Made by a program: the position numbers and the translations under genes. A stretch of DNA of 64,000 nt, from NCBI RefSeq assembly GCF_937616625.2, contig NC_065576.1, positions 10,356,501-10,420,500 of the forward strand. Reading direction: 5' to 3'. The notes beneath the pieces are model-generated. The model did no database searches. It had not been told where the DNA came from and saw nothing but the letters and a program-made list of their open reading frames with translations. Origin of the DNA: Mercurialis annua (Eukaryota > Streptophyta > Magnoliopsida > Malpighiales > Euphorbiaceae). Numbering within the stretch: position 1 is the stretch's first letter; each line of letters starts with the position of its first letter. This document shows positions 1 through 11,097 of this stretch, piece by piece.

Positions 1-867
1 AATAATATTTATTTATAGTTTAATATATCAGTATATTATATACATAGCTGATATTAGATTCATTTTTTTTGAATTATAAAACATCTTTATGATTATAGTG
101 ATATATTTACAATTTCCTGAATACTACTTATTTTTTTTCCATATAGAATTCAATTTCTTATTTAAATAGAACTATATCTTAAATAATGAAATAAGTATAT
201 TTTAATTTTGTTCTTAATTAGTTATAATACCTATAAAAGTTTAATATTAACTATCAATTATTTTCAAATAGAACTTGATTCCTTAATTAAATAGAACTCT
301 ATTTTTGATAGTGAAATAACTATATTAAATTTAAATTATATTATTAACTAATAATAAATTTTTAAAAATAATTAGGAAAGGTGATTATAATTTTGTAATT
401 CCGTAATCAATTTAGTCCCAAAGGTTCTATACTTATGCACGATTTTACATAAAAATAATTGCAGAATTTTGTTATAGTATAAATCTTTATATTAACTTCC
501 TAGTTAACTTCAAATTGAATTTTGATCGACTTTAGATTTAATTTTTTATTCATAAAAGACATTTATATTTTTTGTAGGTATTAAACTCCAACTCCACTAT
601 AATTTTATATAGGTATTAAACTTCAAATAAAACCTCTACTTAACTATATGTTTCCTATTCAAATAACAATTCTACTTTATATTTTATAATTAAATAAATA
701 TCTATATTTATAATTATTTAAATAAAGAAACTGTAAAGACCTTTTTAGTAATTCAATTCTATCAAATAAACTCTACTGTATCTATTATGGAAAGTGACAA
801 ATTAATTTCTTTACTATTTTGACAAAAAAAAATTACTATCAAATTACTCTAGCTTAGTAATTGTTTG
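1..867. other. AT-rich spacer, nothing identified
   Basis: Very AT-rich sequence with scattered homopolymer runs and no convincing reading frame, RNA gene or transposon terminus. The last bases before 868 belong to a short tandem duplication that continues after the hAT element at 1618. Confidence 0.5.
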
Positions 868-875
868 ACTCAACA

Positions 876-1609
876 CAATGTTTTAAAAGCCGGACCGGTG
901 ACAGAACCGGTATCTCCAACGATTCAAGGTTTAACCGGTTGAACCGGTTCAACCGTTGGTTCAACCGTTTCAATAAAAATGAAAAATATATAAATTTTAA
1001 GAGATGAAAAAATAAGTCTGAAATATATAATAAATAGACTGTGACTTTTTTAAACTGCAATAATTCCTTATATCAAAAAACAAAAACAACTCTAATTCAA
1101 TAAAAGCCCAGCCCAATAATAACCCATTATACCAATCTAAACCTAATTACTTACACTCTATTCTCTACACCTCAACACTCAGCCGTCACTACCATTTCAT
1201 TTCTTAACATTTAAAAATCTGTACAACTCGTCATCTTCAACAAGAAAGAAAGAAATATGAAAATATCAATATGAGTATTTGTCCTTCTAATAAAATTATG
1301 CTCTTAATATTTCTCTTCGAATCAAATCTCCTAAACCACGCCATTTACAAAATTCCGACCGCACCAACGTCCTCTCTGCTGCTGTCATAATTTTATTTTT
1401 GAAAACTTCACTTTTGTTTCGATTTACAACAGACCGGCCGGTTTTAATGGGTTTTCCGGTTCAACGGGTTTCCGGTTTTTGCGGATTTTTCCGGTTCAAA
1501 CAGGTTGAACCGGAAATCCGGGTATTAAAGAACAATTGACCCGGACTGACCTCCGGTTCCCGGTCTAACCGGTTGAACCGGCCGGTCCGGTCCGGGTTTG
1601 AAAACACTG
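876..1609. mobile_element. hAT-type non-autonomous element
   Basis: The ends are imperfect inverted repeats: the left end begins CAATGTTTTAAAAGCCGG, and the right end read backwards begins CAGTGTTTTCAAACCCGG. The element is flanked by a perfect 8-bp duplication ACTCAACA (868-875 and 1610-1617), the size expected of hAT insertions. Both subterminal regions are rich in AACCGG/CCGGTT repeats in both orientations, probably transposase-binding motifs. No transposase frame remains. Confidence 0.85.
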
Positions 1610-1617
1610 ACTCAACA

Positions 1618-1750
1618 TATAAAATTACGGTAGTTAGCTATTAATTTGATACTTATATGATTATAATTAACTCTAGCTCAGTAAAAGTTTGGCTCAACAT
1701 GTAATTAATTACGGCAGTTAGCCTACTAATTTGATATATAATCAAGGAAG
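1618..1750. repeat. Short tandem duplication interrupted by the hAT element
   Basis: Two related units, both containing TCTAGCT(T/C)AGTAA, (G/T)GCTCAACAT-like and ATTACGG(T/C)AGTTAGC words. The first unit is split by the hAT element (842-875 plus 1618-1665); the second is at about 1668-1750. The unit is roughly 80 bp. No function is suggested. Confidence 0.5.
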
Positions 1751-1794
1751 ATTATTATTTTGTTGGACTCTATATTAATTAGTATTGCAATTTT

Positions 1795-1898
1795 AAATTA
1801 CTATAAAACCTTCAGTCAAATGATTAATTAGCTATAACTTAGAAAGGGCTGTCCGGTAAATGTGCCTGTCCCCCCCATCCGTACTTTTATATATAGTA
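1795..1898 (-). mobile_element. Helitron 5' end (type 1), first of the minus-strand array
   Basis: Read on the minus strand, the sequence begins TACTATATATAAAAGTACGG followed by a G tract and ACAGGCA. This is the same 5' terminus as the complete small Helitrons at 13501-14056 and 33786-34412. It starts directly after the CTAG 3' end of the neighbouring Helitron at 1899. Its own 3' end was not found, so the leftward extent is unknown. Confidence 0.6.
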
Positions 1899-2450
1899 CT
1901 AGTTTTTCGCCACGTGCTACGCACGTGAGAGGCATTCACATGACCCGTTGTGTATATTAAATATTAATTAAATTATTTAATGTACTACTTAAGTTTTAAA
2001 TAAATTATAATCATTTTTTATTTTTGTTTAAATTGAAATCGTATTGTATTACATGTTCTATACATTATAATTATAAATTAAATATTTTAGTTTTCAAAAA
2101 ATTATTATGAAATTAATTTTTATTTAAATTAAAATTATTCTAAATTTAAAATAGAAATTTGTAAATGATAATGTAGAAAAATTTAGCTCATCACGAAGCA
2201 CATTTAATAGATTAATGAATCTTTGAGTAGGGAGCACAAATACCGTAAAATTTCAAATAAGAAAAATTAAAAAGTATATAAACCTTAAGATGGATTTGGC
2301 CAAATTTTGTCGTGAAAAATATCAGTAAAGAAGTCAACTCTTATTTCTTTTATCCTACTGCAATTGAATTTCTATTAAACCCTTGTATTTATAGTTACTT
2401 TAATACTTGTAAATTATTTAAATAAATAAATAATTGTGAAGACTATAATT

Positions 2451-2559
2451 TTTTTTTTTTGATAATTGGGGGAGGGGGGAGCGCTTGTGGGAGGAATTGA
2501 ACCCACGACCTAGCAATTTGCTGTTCAGCGCTTATACCATTTGAGATACAGCTCGTTGG
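2451..2559 (-). mobile_element. tRNA-derived SINE, family S1
   Basis: Read on the minus strand it has a tRNA-like head with a box A region (CAAATGGTATAAGCG), a box B (GGTCGTGGGTTCAATTCC), a short GC-rich body, and an A tail (the T run at 2451-2460). It is flanked by a perfect 17-bp duplication TTGTGAAGACTATAATT at 2434-2450 and 2560-2576, typical of L1-mediated insertion. Other copies lie at 4441, 19877 and 55646. Confidence 0.88.
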
Positions 2560-3289
2560 TTGTGAAGACTATAATTGATATATCATTTGAATCAGAATTT
2601 TTATTTTTTATTAACTTATGACCCCATTACGTTTGAACCTCTATCAAAATAAAATTTACTTTTTTTATTACAGTTACAATCATTTAATGTTCCTTATTAG
2701 AATTAAATTCTCAAATTAAATTTTATTTAATTAAGTTTATTTTTAAGTAGAATTAGATTTTTACTCGACTTCGTAATTTTTTTAATTACTGAAGACTAAT
2801 ATCGTAATTTTGGATGGTAATTTTATATGACATTTTATATATAGAATTAAATAATAAATATATTTAAACAGTAAAATTACACAAATATATATAAAAAATA
2901 TAAAGAAGAAATTGGAATGTATAAATACTTTAACTGAATCGTTGTATATTTTGTTTTGTCGAACAAAGTAATAATTATGTGGCTCTAGTAAAAGAATTAG
3001 TCATCAAAATATATATGCTCTAAATTAGAAAAGTTCACCTTTGTATAATAATGATATTTTTTTTATAGATAACCAGAAATCTAAAAATAAACTAAAGCAA
3101 GAAAAAAACAAACAAACCTGCAATTACACTATTCCTGCATGGCCAATGAGTCTCTTCTATTTTTTAACCAAATATTCATCATCTCTAAGGACAATTCCTC
3201 TATCCAAACCATATTGATATATACAGTGGAATTTGCAATAGCTGCAAATTGTTTGCAATTCTTCGTATAATAAGTTTTTTTTAATGGAA

Positions 3290-3480
3290 TCGTATAATCT
3301 ATCTATAACTATCTTATATGTTGGAAGAGGGGGGAACAGGCAAAATTACGATAATAGACTTCATTAAGGGTATAATTTATAGTTAAAAAATAAAATAATA
3401 AAAAATTAATTTAAATTATATAGTATAAAAAAATTAGAATTTAGTTAAATTTGAAACACTAAAACATTATAAACCGAAGG
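3290..3480 (+). mobile_element. Helitron 5' end fragment (type 2, plus orientation)
   Basis: Begins TCTATAACTATCTTATATG, then a G-rich run and a segment containing ATTACGATAATAGACTTC. It is the reverse complement of 3970-4135, so two type 2 ends face each other about 650 bp apart. No matching 3' end was found on this strand. Confidence 0.6.
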
Positions 3481-4440
3481 GGGGGGGGGACAATCAAAAT
3501 TACAATATTAGCCTCTAATAATTAAAATATTTACTAATTTAAGTACAAATTTAAATCAAACTAAGCTACTTTTAAAAGAGTTTTACCGTATGTTACTCTA
3601 AAATTAATTACTGTATGCTAAAAAAATTAATTAAAATAATAAATATAAGTTTAAATAGGACTCTTATTTTATATTATACAATAAAGTTGCCGATTCTACC
3701 TCAAATTCTGCATGTAATAGGAAAAAAGATACAAGTTGTTGTCTATATATGGCATACATATTCTTTTAATAAATAATAAAATAAAAATTTAAGTCAAATA
3801 GAAATATTATATTGATCATCTTTTTTTTTATTAAATTATAAAAGGCCTAATCACTCAAAAACCCCTCACCTTTAAACTTTTTTTCAATTCCACCCCGACG
3901 TTGAAAATTTGTATTTAGCACATATTATTGCTTTATAATACTGATAGTTAGTTAGAAGTAGACTTACATTCAACTTCATCTTTTAGTGTTTCAAATTTAA
4001 CTAAATTCTAATTTTTTTATACTATATAATTTAAATTAATTTTTTATTATTTTATTTTTTAACTATAAATTATACCCTTAATGAAGTCTATTATCGTAAT
4101 TTTGCCTGTCCCCCCCCTTCCCACATATAAGATAGTTACTAGCGTTTCGCCACGTGCGACGCACGTGAGCGACATTTATATGACCCGTTATATGTATTAT
4201 ATATAAATACGATTATTAAAAAATTAATTTTTGTAAATTAAAAATATAATAATTTTAATTTAAAAATATAATGTTAGATTTGTCTTATATTAAATATAAT
4301 AATTAACTTTTAATAAATTTCTATAAAATAAATTTTATTTAAACTGAATTTTATTATTTCTTTAATTTTATTTAGATATAGTTTTTAACTGTAGATGATG
4401 TGAGCCTTACAAAAACACACACATAAACTACTACTAATCA

Positions 4441-4546
4441 ATGAGCTATAGTTCAAATGGTATAAGCGCTAGGCAGCAAACTGCTAGGTCGTGGGTTCGA
4501 TTCCTCCCACAAACGCTCCCCCTCTTCAATTATCAAAAAAAAAAAT
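4441..4546 (+). mobile_element. tRNA-derived SINE, family S1
   Basis: Plus-strand copy with box A (AGCTATAGTTCAAATGG), box B (GGTCGTGGGTTCGATTCC), a pyrimidine-rich body and a tail of ten or more A residues. ACTACTAA occurs just outside both ends and is probably the target duplication. This copy has the cleanest box B of the four. Confidence 0.82.
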
Positions 4547-4786
4547 CAATATACTACTAACTTTTAATCCTAGTTGAAAATAGACTAAAGCCTAAATGAT
4601 AACTTTATAACACTGGTTTAACTTTATAATTTTGCAAGTCGTAAATTGCAAACTTTGCATTTGCATCCTGGAAAACAGAAAAACTTTAAAAAGGAACTTA
4701 TAACCTATTGGCCCGTGTGTTGCTTGCAACAATTTCGAAATTCTAGTGTTTTATTTAGGAAGGATTTGTTGTAATCTATGGCTAGA

Positions 4787-4950
4787 TAGCACGGACACTT
4801 CATTCAATCGACGTTTCCTGTTTCGGAAACGTTTCGGACACTTGACGTTTCGGACACGAAACTTCATTTTATACATAGAAAACTTTAAAATTATACCGTT
4901 TCACCGTGTCCAAGTGTCCCGTTTCCCCGTATCCGTGTCCGTGTCCGTGC
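4787..4950. mobile_element. Short MITE with GTGTCCG-rich ends
   Basis: The ends are inverted: TAGCACGGACAC at the left and GTGTCCGTGCTA at the right. The interior is rich in repeated CGGACAC/GTGTCCG words. CTAGAT-like sequence occurs on both sides, but the target duplication is not clean, so the superfamily (probably hAT) is uncertain. Confidence 0.55.
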
Positions 4951-5180
4951 TACCTAGATCTATGGTATAAATTTTTTAAAATTTAATTGGTCCTAAATGA
5001 TAGCGATTGTGTCTTTTATGTGAAACTAATAACTTATAATGTGTTTCCTTGTTAAAATTATACTCTTAATTGATTTTTGTTATTAAATTTTTATTTAATT
5101 ATTTTTATTTTTAGAATTAGACTTGTACTTAACTTCGTAAATATTATAATTATTGAAGACTAACATCGTAATTTTGCCTG

Positions 5181-5712
5181 TTCGCCACGTGCTACGCACG
5201 TGAGCGACATTTACATGCCCCGTTATTTACAATTATATATTTAGATGTTTTTTGTTTTAGTAATATATAATTATTTATATTTTATTAGGTTGTGTTCTTT
5301 TTCAATTTGTTTTAGATTTGTCCTATTTTTTATTTTTGTGTTGTTAAATGTTTATAATTACAGTTGTCTAGTTTTTTTTTTATGATAAAATGGAATTTAT
5401 TATTAATAAGAAACAAAAATTAGGCTATTACAAATAAAAGAGGGAGGAGTATGATCCCATGTTTCAGACATAGAACCCGATACTCTAGCTAGCAAATGAG
5501 CTATGGAATTCCCTGAACAACGAACAAAATGCACAACGTATTCTTTAATCTCTATTAATAGATATTTACAATCTTCAATAACTAAACAAACATCTAGTCT
5601 AGTTTGATAAAAAAATTAATGTGTATAGAAAATCACAATTCTAATCTTATGTAGAGTTAATCAATTAGCTAGAATTATGGGGGCAATTTAAAGGCTAATA
5701 TTATAATTTTAC
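5181..5712 (-). mobile_element. Helitron, type 2, degenerate 5' end
   Basis: The 3' hairpin (CACGTGCGTAGCACGTG, minus strand) starts at 5183 and is followed inward by GTCGCTCACGTG-type sequence and ATGTAAATG, as in the other type 2 copies. The 5' side at about 5690-5710 keeps only a worn interior motif. It contains a probable L1 3' fragment at about 5370-5600. Confidence 0.55.
5370..5600 (-). mobile_element. Possible L1-type LINE 3' fragment
   Basis: The minus strand reads like the end of a plant L1 RNase H domain: an IAH-L-A-like stretch around 5490-5510 followed by a 3' region ending in an A run (the T run near 5370). It aligns by eye with the clearer L1 RNase H relic at 49790-50640. Too short and worn for a firm call. 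Confidence 0.35.
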
Positions 5713-6352
5713 ATGCTCTTTTCCTCGTGTTACGCATGTGAGCGATATTAATATGACCCGTTACTATAATTACATGTTTAGATGTTTTTTGTTTTGCTAA
5801 TATATTATTATTTATATTTAATTAGAATTGTATTTTTTTTTCCGATTTGTATTTAATTAATAAAATATTATATTTTTATTGAATTAATTATTCTATTATT
5901 CCATCAGCTAGCACAATTAAAGGAATAAATTTATATAAAAAATCGAGAATTTAATTTATTAGAAACAAACATGACTTCAATTGAAAGTGTATATATATAT
6001 AGAGAAAACAATACTGTCGTAATACAAGCTGAGTCTTTTACTCATAATCCTCATAGTTAGAAGTAGATTTAAATACAAACTCTTGGTTATTGGATTAATT
6101 TTTATTAATAATTATCCTTAGATTTTGAAAGCCAAAGTGTATATACCAATTAATATTGCCGAACTACATTTTTTTTTGCTATAATTTAGTGTAGTGATAT
6201 GCACTGGAAAGAGACTTTTTTCTATATTTTGTATTTTTATTAGAGTTAAACTTATACATAATCTCGTAATTATTTTAATTATTGAAGGCTAATGTTGTAA
6301 TTTTGCCTGTCCCCCCCCCCCCTTCCCACATATAAGATAGTCATAGATAGAT
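5713..6352 (-). mobile_element. Helitron, type 2, distal member of the minus-strand array
   Basis: The 5' end on the minus strand lies at about 6345-6357 and reads ATGACTATCTTATATGTGGG with a 12-base G tract. The 3' side, at about 5713-5740, has a mutated hairpin (CGCTCACATGCGTAACACGAG). With the units at 5181, 4139, 1899 and 1898 it forms one uninterrupted same-orientation series. Confidence 0.55.
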
Positions 6353-6362
6353 AGATATATAA

Positions 6363-7046
6363 AGAGCATCTTTAATAATAGAGAGTAAAAATTTAATTTC
6401 TCTTTAATGGACTCTGTAAATTTATTACTAGATAAATTATTTTTTTTATTAATGTTTTCCCATTTATTTTAATTATACGTCATCCTAAAAAAAATTCACC
6501 TTCACATGCTTCTTGCGGGCACACCCAAAACACCATTAATCATTTAATTCCAAAATAAATACACATTAATTGATAATTCGTGAACATAGAATGGTAGTGC
6601 TTGATTTATTGGGTTTTCCGAAATGACGATGCTAATGTTGGTCCATAACCTTAAATCTTGGATAAAGCAAGAATCCTCTTCGTATGTCTCATCTGTAATG
6701 GTGGGATGTTGAACTATTTTGAATGAAAAAATATTGAATTAAAAAGCAGTCGACATTGATTAGAAATTGACGAAATTAGTTTGAGAAAGAATTGATTTTT
6801 GGTAGAGATGAAAAACATTGCAGAGAATATTTGTTTTCCTAAAATTAAAGAAAGAGGGGAAAGAGAAATTAATAAAAAACAGTTTATTTTTAAATATAAA
6901 GCGTTGATTTACCTCTCTAAATATGGAGAGTCAAACCAACTCTCTATTTTTATTTTTTAAAATAGAGAGTTCATTAGAATGGTTTTTTACAATTACACTC
7001 TTTATTATAAAGAATTTTAAATTATAGAGTCCATTGTGGATGCTCT
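6363..7046. mobile_element. MITE with AGAGCATC ends
   Basis: Inverted ends: AGAGCATC followed by an AATAATAGAGAG-like segment at the left, and the complement GATGCTCT preceded by a GAGTCCATTGTG-like segment at the right. The interior is AT-rich with no frame. GAGCATC(C)-AATGG ends are common on plant MITEs; no clear target duplication is visible. Confidence 0.55.
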
Positions 7047-8148
7047 AAGGCGGTTTTCTTTTCAAATGTTTCCATCTTATTTTTTTCTATTAAGGGAACG
7101 ACGTCCTTAAAGTTTAGATACATTGTTTCTTTGATGTGTTTCATTTTTTTCCTCTTAAGCTTTTGATTGGCAGTCTCTTTATAGACCATTTCTTACGGTT
7201 CTTAATATATAATATGATTTCTAAAAAAAGAAAATAAATATATAAGAAAATATTTATATTTTAATAAAAAAATGATCTATTATATTAAAATAGAGTTTAT
7301 ATTTTATGAGAAATAAAAATTGAAATAAAAAATTTATATTAAATATTTTAAAACGTTAGCTTCTCGGAAATTTTACTCTTTCGTAAAACTAACAGATAAA
7401 TCACAGCTGACGGGCCAATCTATGTGCTTTGGAATGTCACCTGAAAGAAATACGAAGAGACAAAGGTCACGCCGAATATCGGTGGGGACACCGGCAATTC
7501 GCTTCAACGCTCAAGTCCATTTGAGTAGGGGAAGAAGAAGAGAAGAAAGATAAGATGGTGAAAAACACTACCTCAATAGTTTGCACATAAGATGCTTTTA
7601 CCCTGTGCAAACCTGATTAAGCAGATTCCTTCTCTTCTTTGGTCTTTACATTTTGGTTAGCTGACGTGGCAGCTTCTCGTTGCGTCTCGAGCATTGTACC
7701 AGATACGTGATATGCAAGGAACATTCTTCGTGTGTCAGATTTTGTCTATGGTTTCAAAAAGTTGTTAAAGACAACTGTTATCTTAGTCTATGATAAATCC
7801 GAATTTTCAACTTATATCACATCCTAGTAATCTTGGTTCTTAAGTGTGCACTGAGATACCCTGACTTTTCTGAGTCATCCTGATGTCAATATCAACTGCT
7901 ATTATCGTGATACGTGTCCGGAAAGAGGACTCAATGATTATTCGTTCATCGGAACTAGAATAATTTTTTTGGAACCGTGGTATCTCGGCCTGAATTCCCA
8001 TATATCGCTTGATTTAGTGATATCTTTTTCTAACGAGGTTGCTTTGCCCCTATGACATGTTACTACTACGTTATCACTTATCACTAACTTTTCGAAAATT
8101 AGTATAAAATAATTGAAGGATTAACTTTTTTCTTTATATATATATATA
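7047..8148. other. Unassigned stretch with a less AT-rich island
   Basis: About 7400-8060 is clearly richer in G and C than its surroundings and has few simple repeats, so it is either older unique sequence or a worn LTR-retrotransposon piece. No frame longer than about 60 codons, no splice pattern and no terminal motif could be supported. Confidence 0.35.
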
Positions 8149-8330
8149 CTAGTACGGAACCCTCGCGTTGCTTCGGGTGAAACATTTTTTCTTATTTAAA
8201 GACAACACGAACATTATAATAATTAGTTATGCAGTTTTCGAATAATAAAAATACAAGTATTTTTAATAAAATTATTATAGTTACAATTAAAGTTTATAAC
8301 ATTCTGCTGATGCAAATGTTTAACTCTCAT
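8149..8330 (-). mobile_element. Helitron 3' end of a different family
   Basis: On the minus strand the sequence ends with an ACCC...GGGT stem around GCAACGCGA, then TTCCGTACTAG at 8149-8152. That is a hairpin plus CTAG end unrelated to the array Helitrons. It abuts a TA repeat (about 8134-8148). The 5' end was not located, so the right boundary is arbitrary. Confidence 0.45.
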
Positions 8331-8363
8331 TGTTTTTATTACAATATTAAAAAGACTTCAGAC

Positions 8364-8903
8364 TAGGGGTGTGCAGTATTCGGTTCAAACCGAATTAATC
8401 GACCGAACCAAACCGAAATTTTAATTTGGTTCGGTTTTTGGTTAATTTGGTTCGGTTTCGGTTTTCATTTTTAAAAAGTTTGGTTAATTCGGTTCGGTTC
8501 GGTTTTGGCTATGGAATTTCCGAATTAACCGAACCGACCGAAATAACCGAATTATATATATTAATTGTGTTATTTTGTAATTTTTTTAAAAAAATTAAAG
8601 TAATTTTTTAATTTTTTTAGAATTTAATTACTAAAACTCCTAAAATTATACTTAAATTATTAATTAGTATTAAAATTCTTGTTATTATTTTATTTTTTAT
8701 TTTTTAATAATTAATTTTAATAAAATTTGGTTATTTCGGTAACCGAAATAACCGACCGAACCGAAATATTATTTCGGTTCGATTTCGGTTCGGTATTAAT
8801 ATATTTCGGTTCGGTTTTGGTTTTGAAAATTTCTAACATTTCGGGTTCGGTTAATTCGGTTTCGGTTCGGTTCGGTGACCGAACCGACCGATGCACACCC
8901 CTA
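8364..8903. mobile_element. hAT-type non-autonomous element, TAGGGGTGTGCA ends
   Basis: Perfect 12-bp terminal inverted repeats TAGGGGTGTGCA/TGCACACCCCTA, with a perfect 8-bp target duplication CTTCAGAC (8356-8363 and 8904-8911). Both subterminal regions are packed with CGGTTCGGTT/AACCGAACCG repeats and the centre is AT-rich. The open frames here simply reflect these repeats and are not genes. Confidence 0.9.
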
Positions 8904-8911
8904 CTTCAGAC

Positions 8912-10924
8912 TAAATGCTACTTTCAAAAAAGATTCATAATCAGTAAATTGAAGATATCGACAGATTCCATAAAATGTCGCTGGAAGAAGCCGACTATAA
9001 CTAAGAAACAGTCAAAGTTGCAAAGAAATTGAACTCGAAGTGTTTTTCTTGCTAATTTTGAAATTTTTGAATAGATAAAATTGCGCCATTATAAAAGTCA
9101 AGCTCGATTTTTGCTTCTTTTTGTCTCTGAATTTTAAAGAAGTATTGATTCTGTTCTAATCACTTGTAACTTAGAAAGTGGTTTAGGCAAATGAAATGAA
9201 ATCTGTTATAAAAAAATAAATGTGCTAATTATATCTTAAAAAAAATAAAAATGCATAATATATTATTCTCATATTTATAATCTGTAATTAGTAAATATTG
9301 TAAGGGCTAATAAAGATAGAACAAAAAATATAAAATAACCTAAAAAAATAAAATCTTTTAATGACAGATTAAACATACTAATAAAATTATAATTATTAAA
9401 ACTAAAACCGATTTCATTTTGAAATTTTTTTAAGGACTATAAAAATTTAAAAAGAATTGAAATAAATTGTGTAGGTTAAACAAATAGTAAAGCGAGTATA
9501 TATAGTAAAACATACAGCCGTTTTATGACCGTTAAATATAGCCGTTAATTATTTTGAATTTTGTCGATTTGGTGGATAAAAAACAACGAATTTAATTATA
9601 TAAAAATCAAAAATATAAATATTATTTATTATATTATTTATTTTATTCTAATAAAAATATTGAAAAATTGTTTAAATTAATAAGTGAAATAATCAGTAAT
9701 TTACTATTATGTGAAAAATACAAAAATAATTTTTTTAAGATAATGTCATCTGCCATGATAAATTTTATAAAATTATATTATTTTAGTGTAAAATTTGCAT
9801 CCAACTAATATCCAGTGATGAAAATAATCTAGGAGCATAATGTTTTATATAAATTATTATAAGAGCTTTGATTATTGAACATAATTAAATATTTTAATTT
9901 GAATAAAAATATTTAACCAACAATGTAAATTAAATCTAGAAAGAGGAAATTTTTAGCAAAAAAATAATTGTCTTTTTCTAACATTTATATGGAAAGACAA
10001 TTATAAAAAATACTCAAAATTGATAACTGTATTTAAAAGAAATTAGAAGAGTTTTTGCAAGAAAAGAAAGAGAGGCCAATTTTATTCAAATTCAAACATA
10101 ATAATCAATATTATTTATAAATATTTCGCTCAAAGAATATTTTTATAATAAAAAAAAGCAATAGAAATTAACCATATACTGTTTAATATTCAAAAGACAC
10201 ACCAAACATAACTTTAAAAATTTAATTTTTGATATATTTAATTTTAAATTTTGTTTAGTAATTTATTATTTCTATTTAATGTGTCTAATCTAATACAAAA
10301 TTTGATAATATATTTTTCATATAATCATGAATAATTTTAATTTTCATATTTAAAATGAGCCTCTAAATACAAAATTATGTATTAAAGTAATTTTCATTTT
10401 AAAAAGCATTCAGTAATTTATTATTTTTATAATATATGTTTAAGCTAATATAAATATAGTAAATATTGTTCATGTAATCATAAAATAATTTATGTTTTCA
10501 TATTCTAAAATAAATATAAAATGTATTATGATTTTAATAAATTTAAAATTAAAGAGTCTTATCTATTTTTTTTTTGAAACGGGCTTTCCTAAGGTCCAAT
10601 TACATACTCTGGCATTTAATAAACAATTCACTCATTCATGCTTCTGCTTGGGTTTATCCCTTATTTTTAGAGACGCTTCGTGCTTATGAGTGAATTGTTT
10701 TACATTTTGATATTGTAATATTAATTGATTTAATTATGAATGCTTACTTAACTGTTCTTTTTATATTGTTTATGTTATTCATTATTATTTTTTATTTTCT
10801 TTTATGTTATAAAATGAATTTCTCACCTACCTGACAGGCAGTCCTAACGTTCTGAATGATAGTTTCATTACTAGAGAGTTAAATTATTGCATGCATGGTG
10901 GTTGTTTGTAGTAATGAAGTAAAA
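8912..10924. other. AT-rich spacer
   Basis: No gene or complete transposon found. An inverted pair AACAATTCACTCAT / ATGAGTGAATTGTT lies around 10622-10699 and may mark a small worn MITE. The rest is AT-rich sequence with poly-A and poly-T runs. Confidence 0.4.
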
Positions 10925-11097
10925 GTCCTTTTTTTATAAGCCCATCCGGTTTCCAAAATTTCACCCTGACTAATCCGGATGGACCCGCGTCGCGCACCTG
11001 GTATGGTAGGTGAGTCTGCCAGTGGGAATTTTTTGCATTCACAAGGACTCGAATCCAAGACACCAAGCCGCTTACTACTTGTACGAACCCAAAACAA
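10925..11097 (-). mobile_element. Au-like SINE
   Basis: Read on the minus strand: a tRNA-like head with box B GGATTCGAGTCC, then TTGTGAATGCAAAAAATTCC, a CCGGATTAGTCAGGG motif, and a GAAACCGGATGGGC-like 3' part. That order matches the plant Au SINE family as I remember it. The small frames over this interval are by-products. Confidence 0.75.

Larger units (their letters stand above)
1899..4138 (-). mobile_element. Helitron, type 2, with nested insertions
   Basis: On the minus strand the 5' end is TAACTATCTTATATGTGGG plus a G tract (4106-4138). The 3' end is the hairpin CACGTGCGTAGCACGTG followed by CTAG at 1899-1902. A stem-loop with a CTRR end and no terminal inverted repeat or target duplication is the Helitron signature. 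No Rep/helicase frame is present, so it is non-autonomous. It holds a SINE (2451-2559) and, at about 3290-3480, a plus-oriented copy of its own 5' end. Confidence 0.75.
4139..5180 (-). mobile_element. Helitron, type 2, 5' tip deleted
   Basis: The 3' end (minus strand) is the hairpin CACGTGCGTCGCACGTG followed by CTAG at 4139-4142, abutting the 5' end of the next Helitron at 4138. At the other side the interior motif ending GGCAAAATTACGATG (around 5166-5180) is present, but the G tract and TATAGA tip are missing. The deletion also removed the CTAG of the following element. A SINE and a short MITE lie inside. Confidence 0.65.

Noticed and set aside
4440..4545. A tRNA gene
   Set aside because: Box A and box B are present, but the sequence does not fold as a full cloverleaf, continues into a SINE body and A tail, and has sister copies; it is a SINE.
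8426..9032. Overlapping reading frames of 60-100 codons rich in Phe, Arg, Thr and Glu
   Set aside because: They are translations of the CGGTTCGGTT subterminal repeats of the hAT element at 8364-8903.
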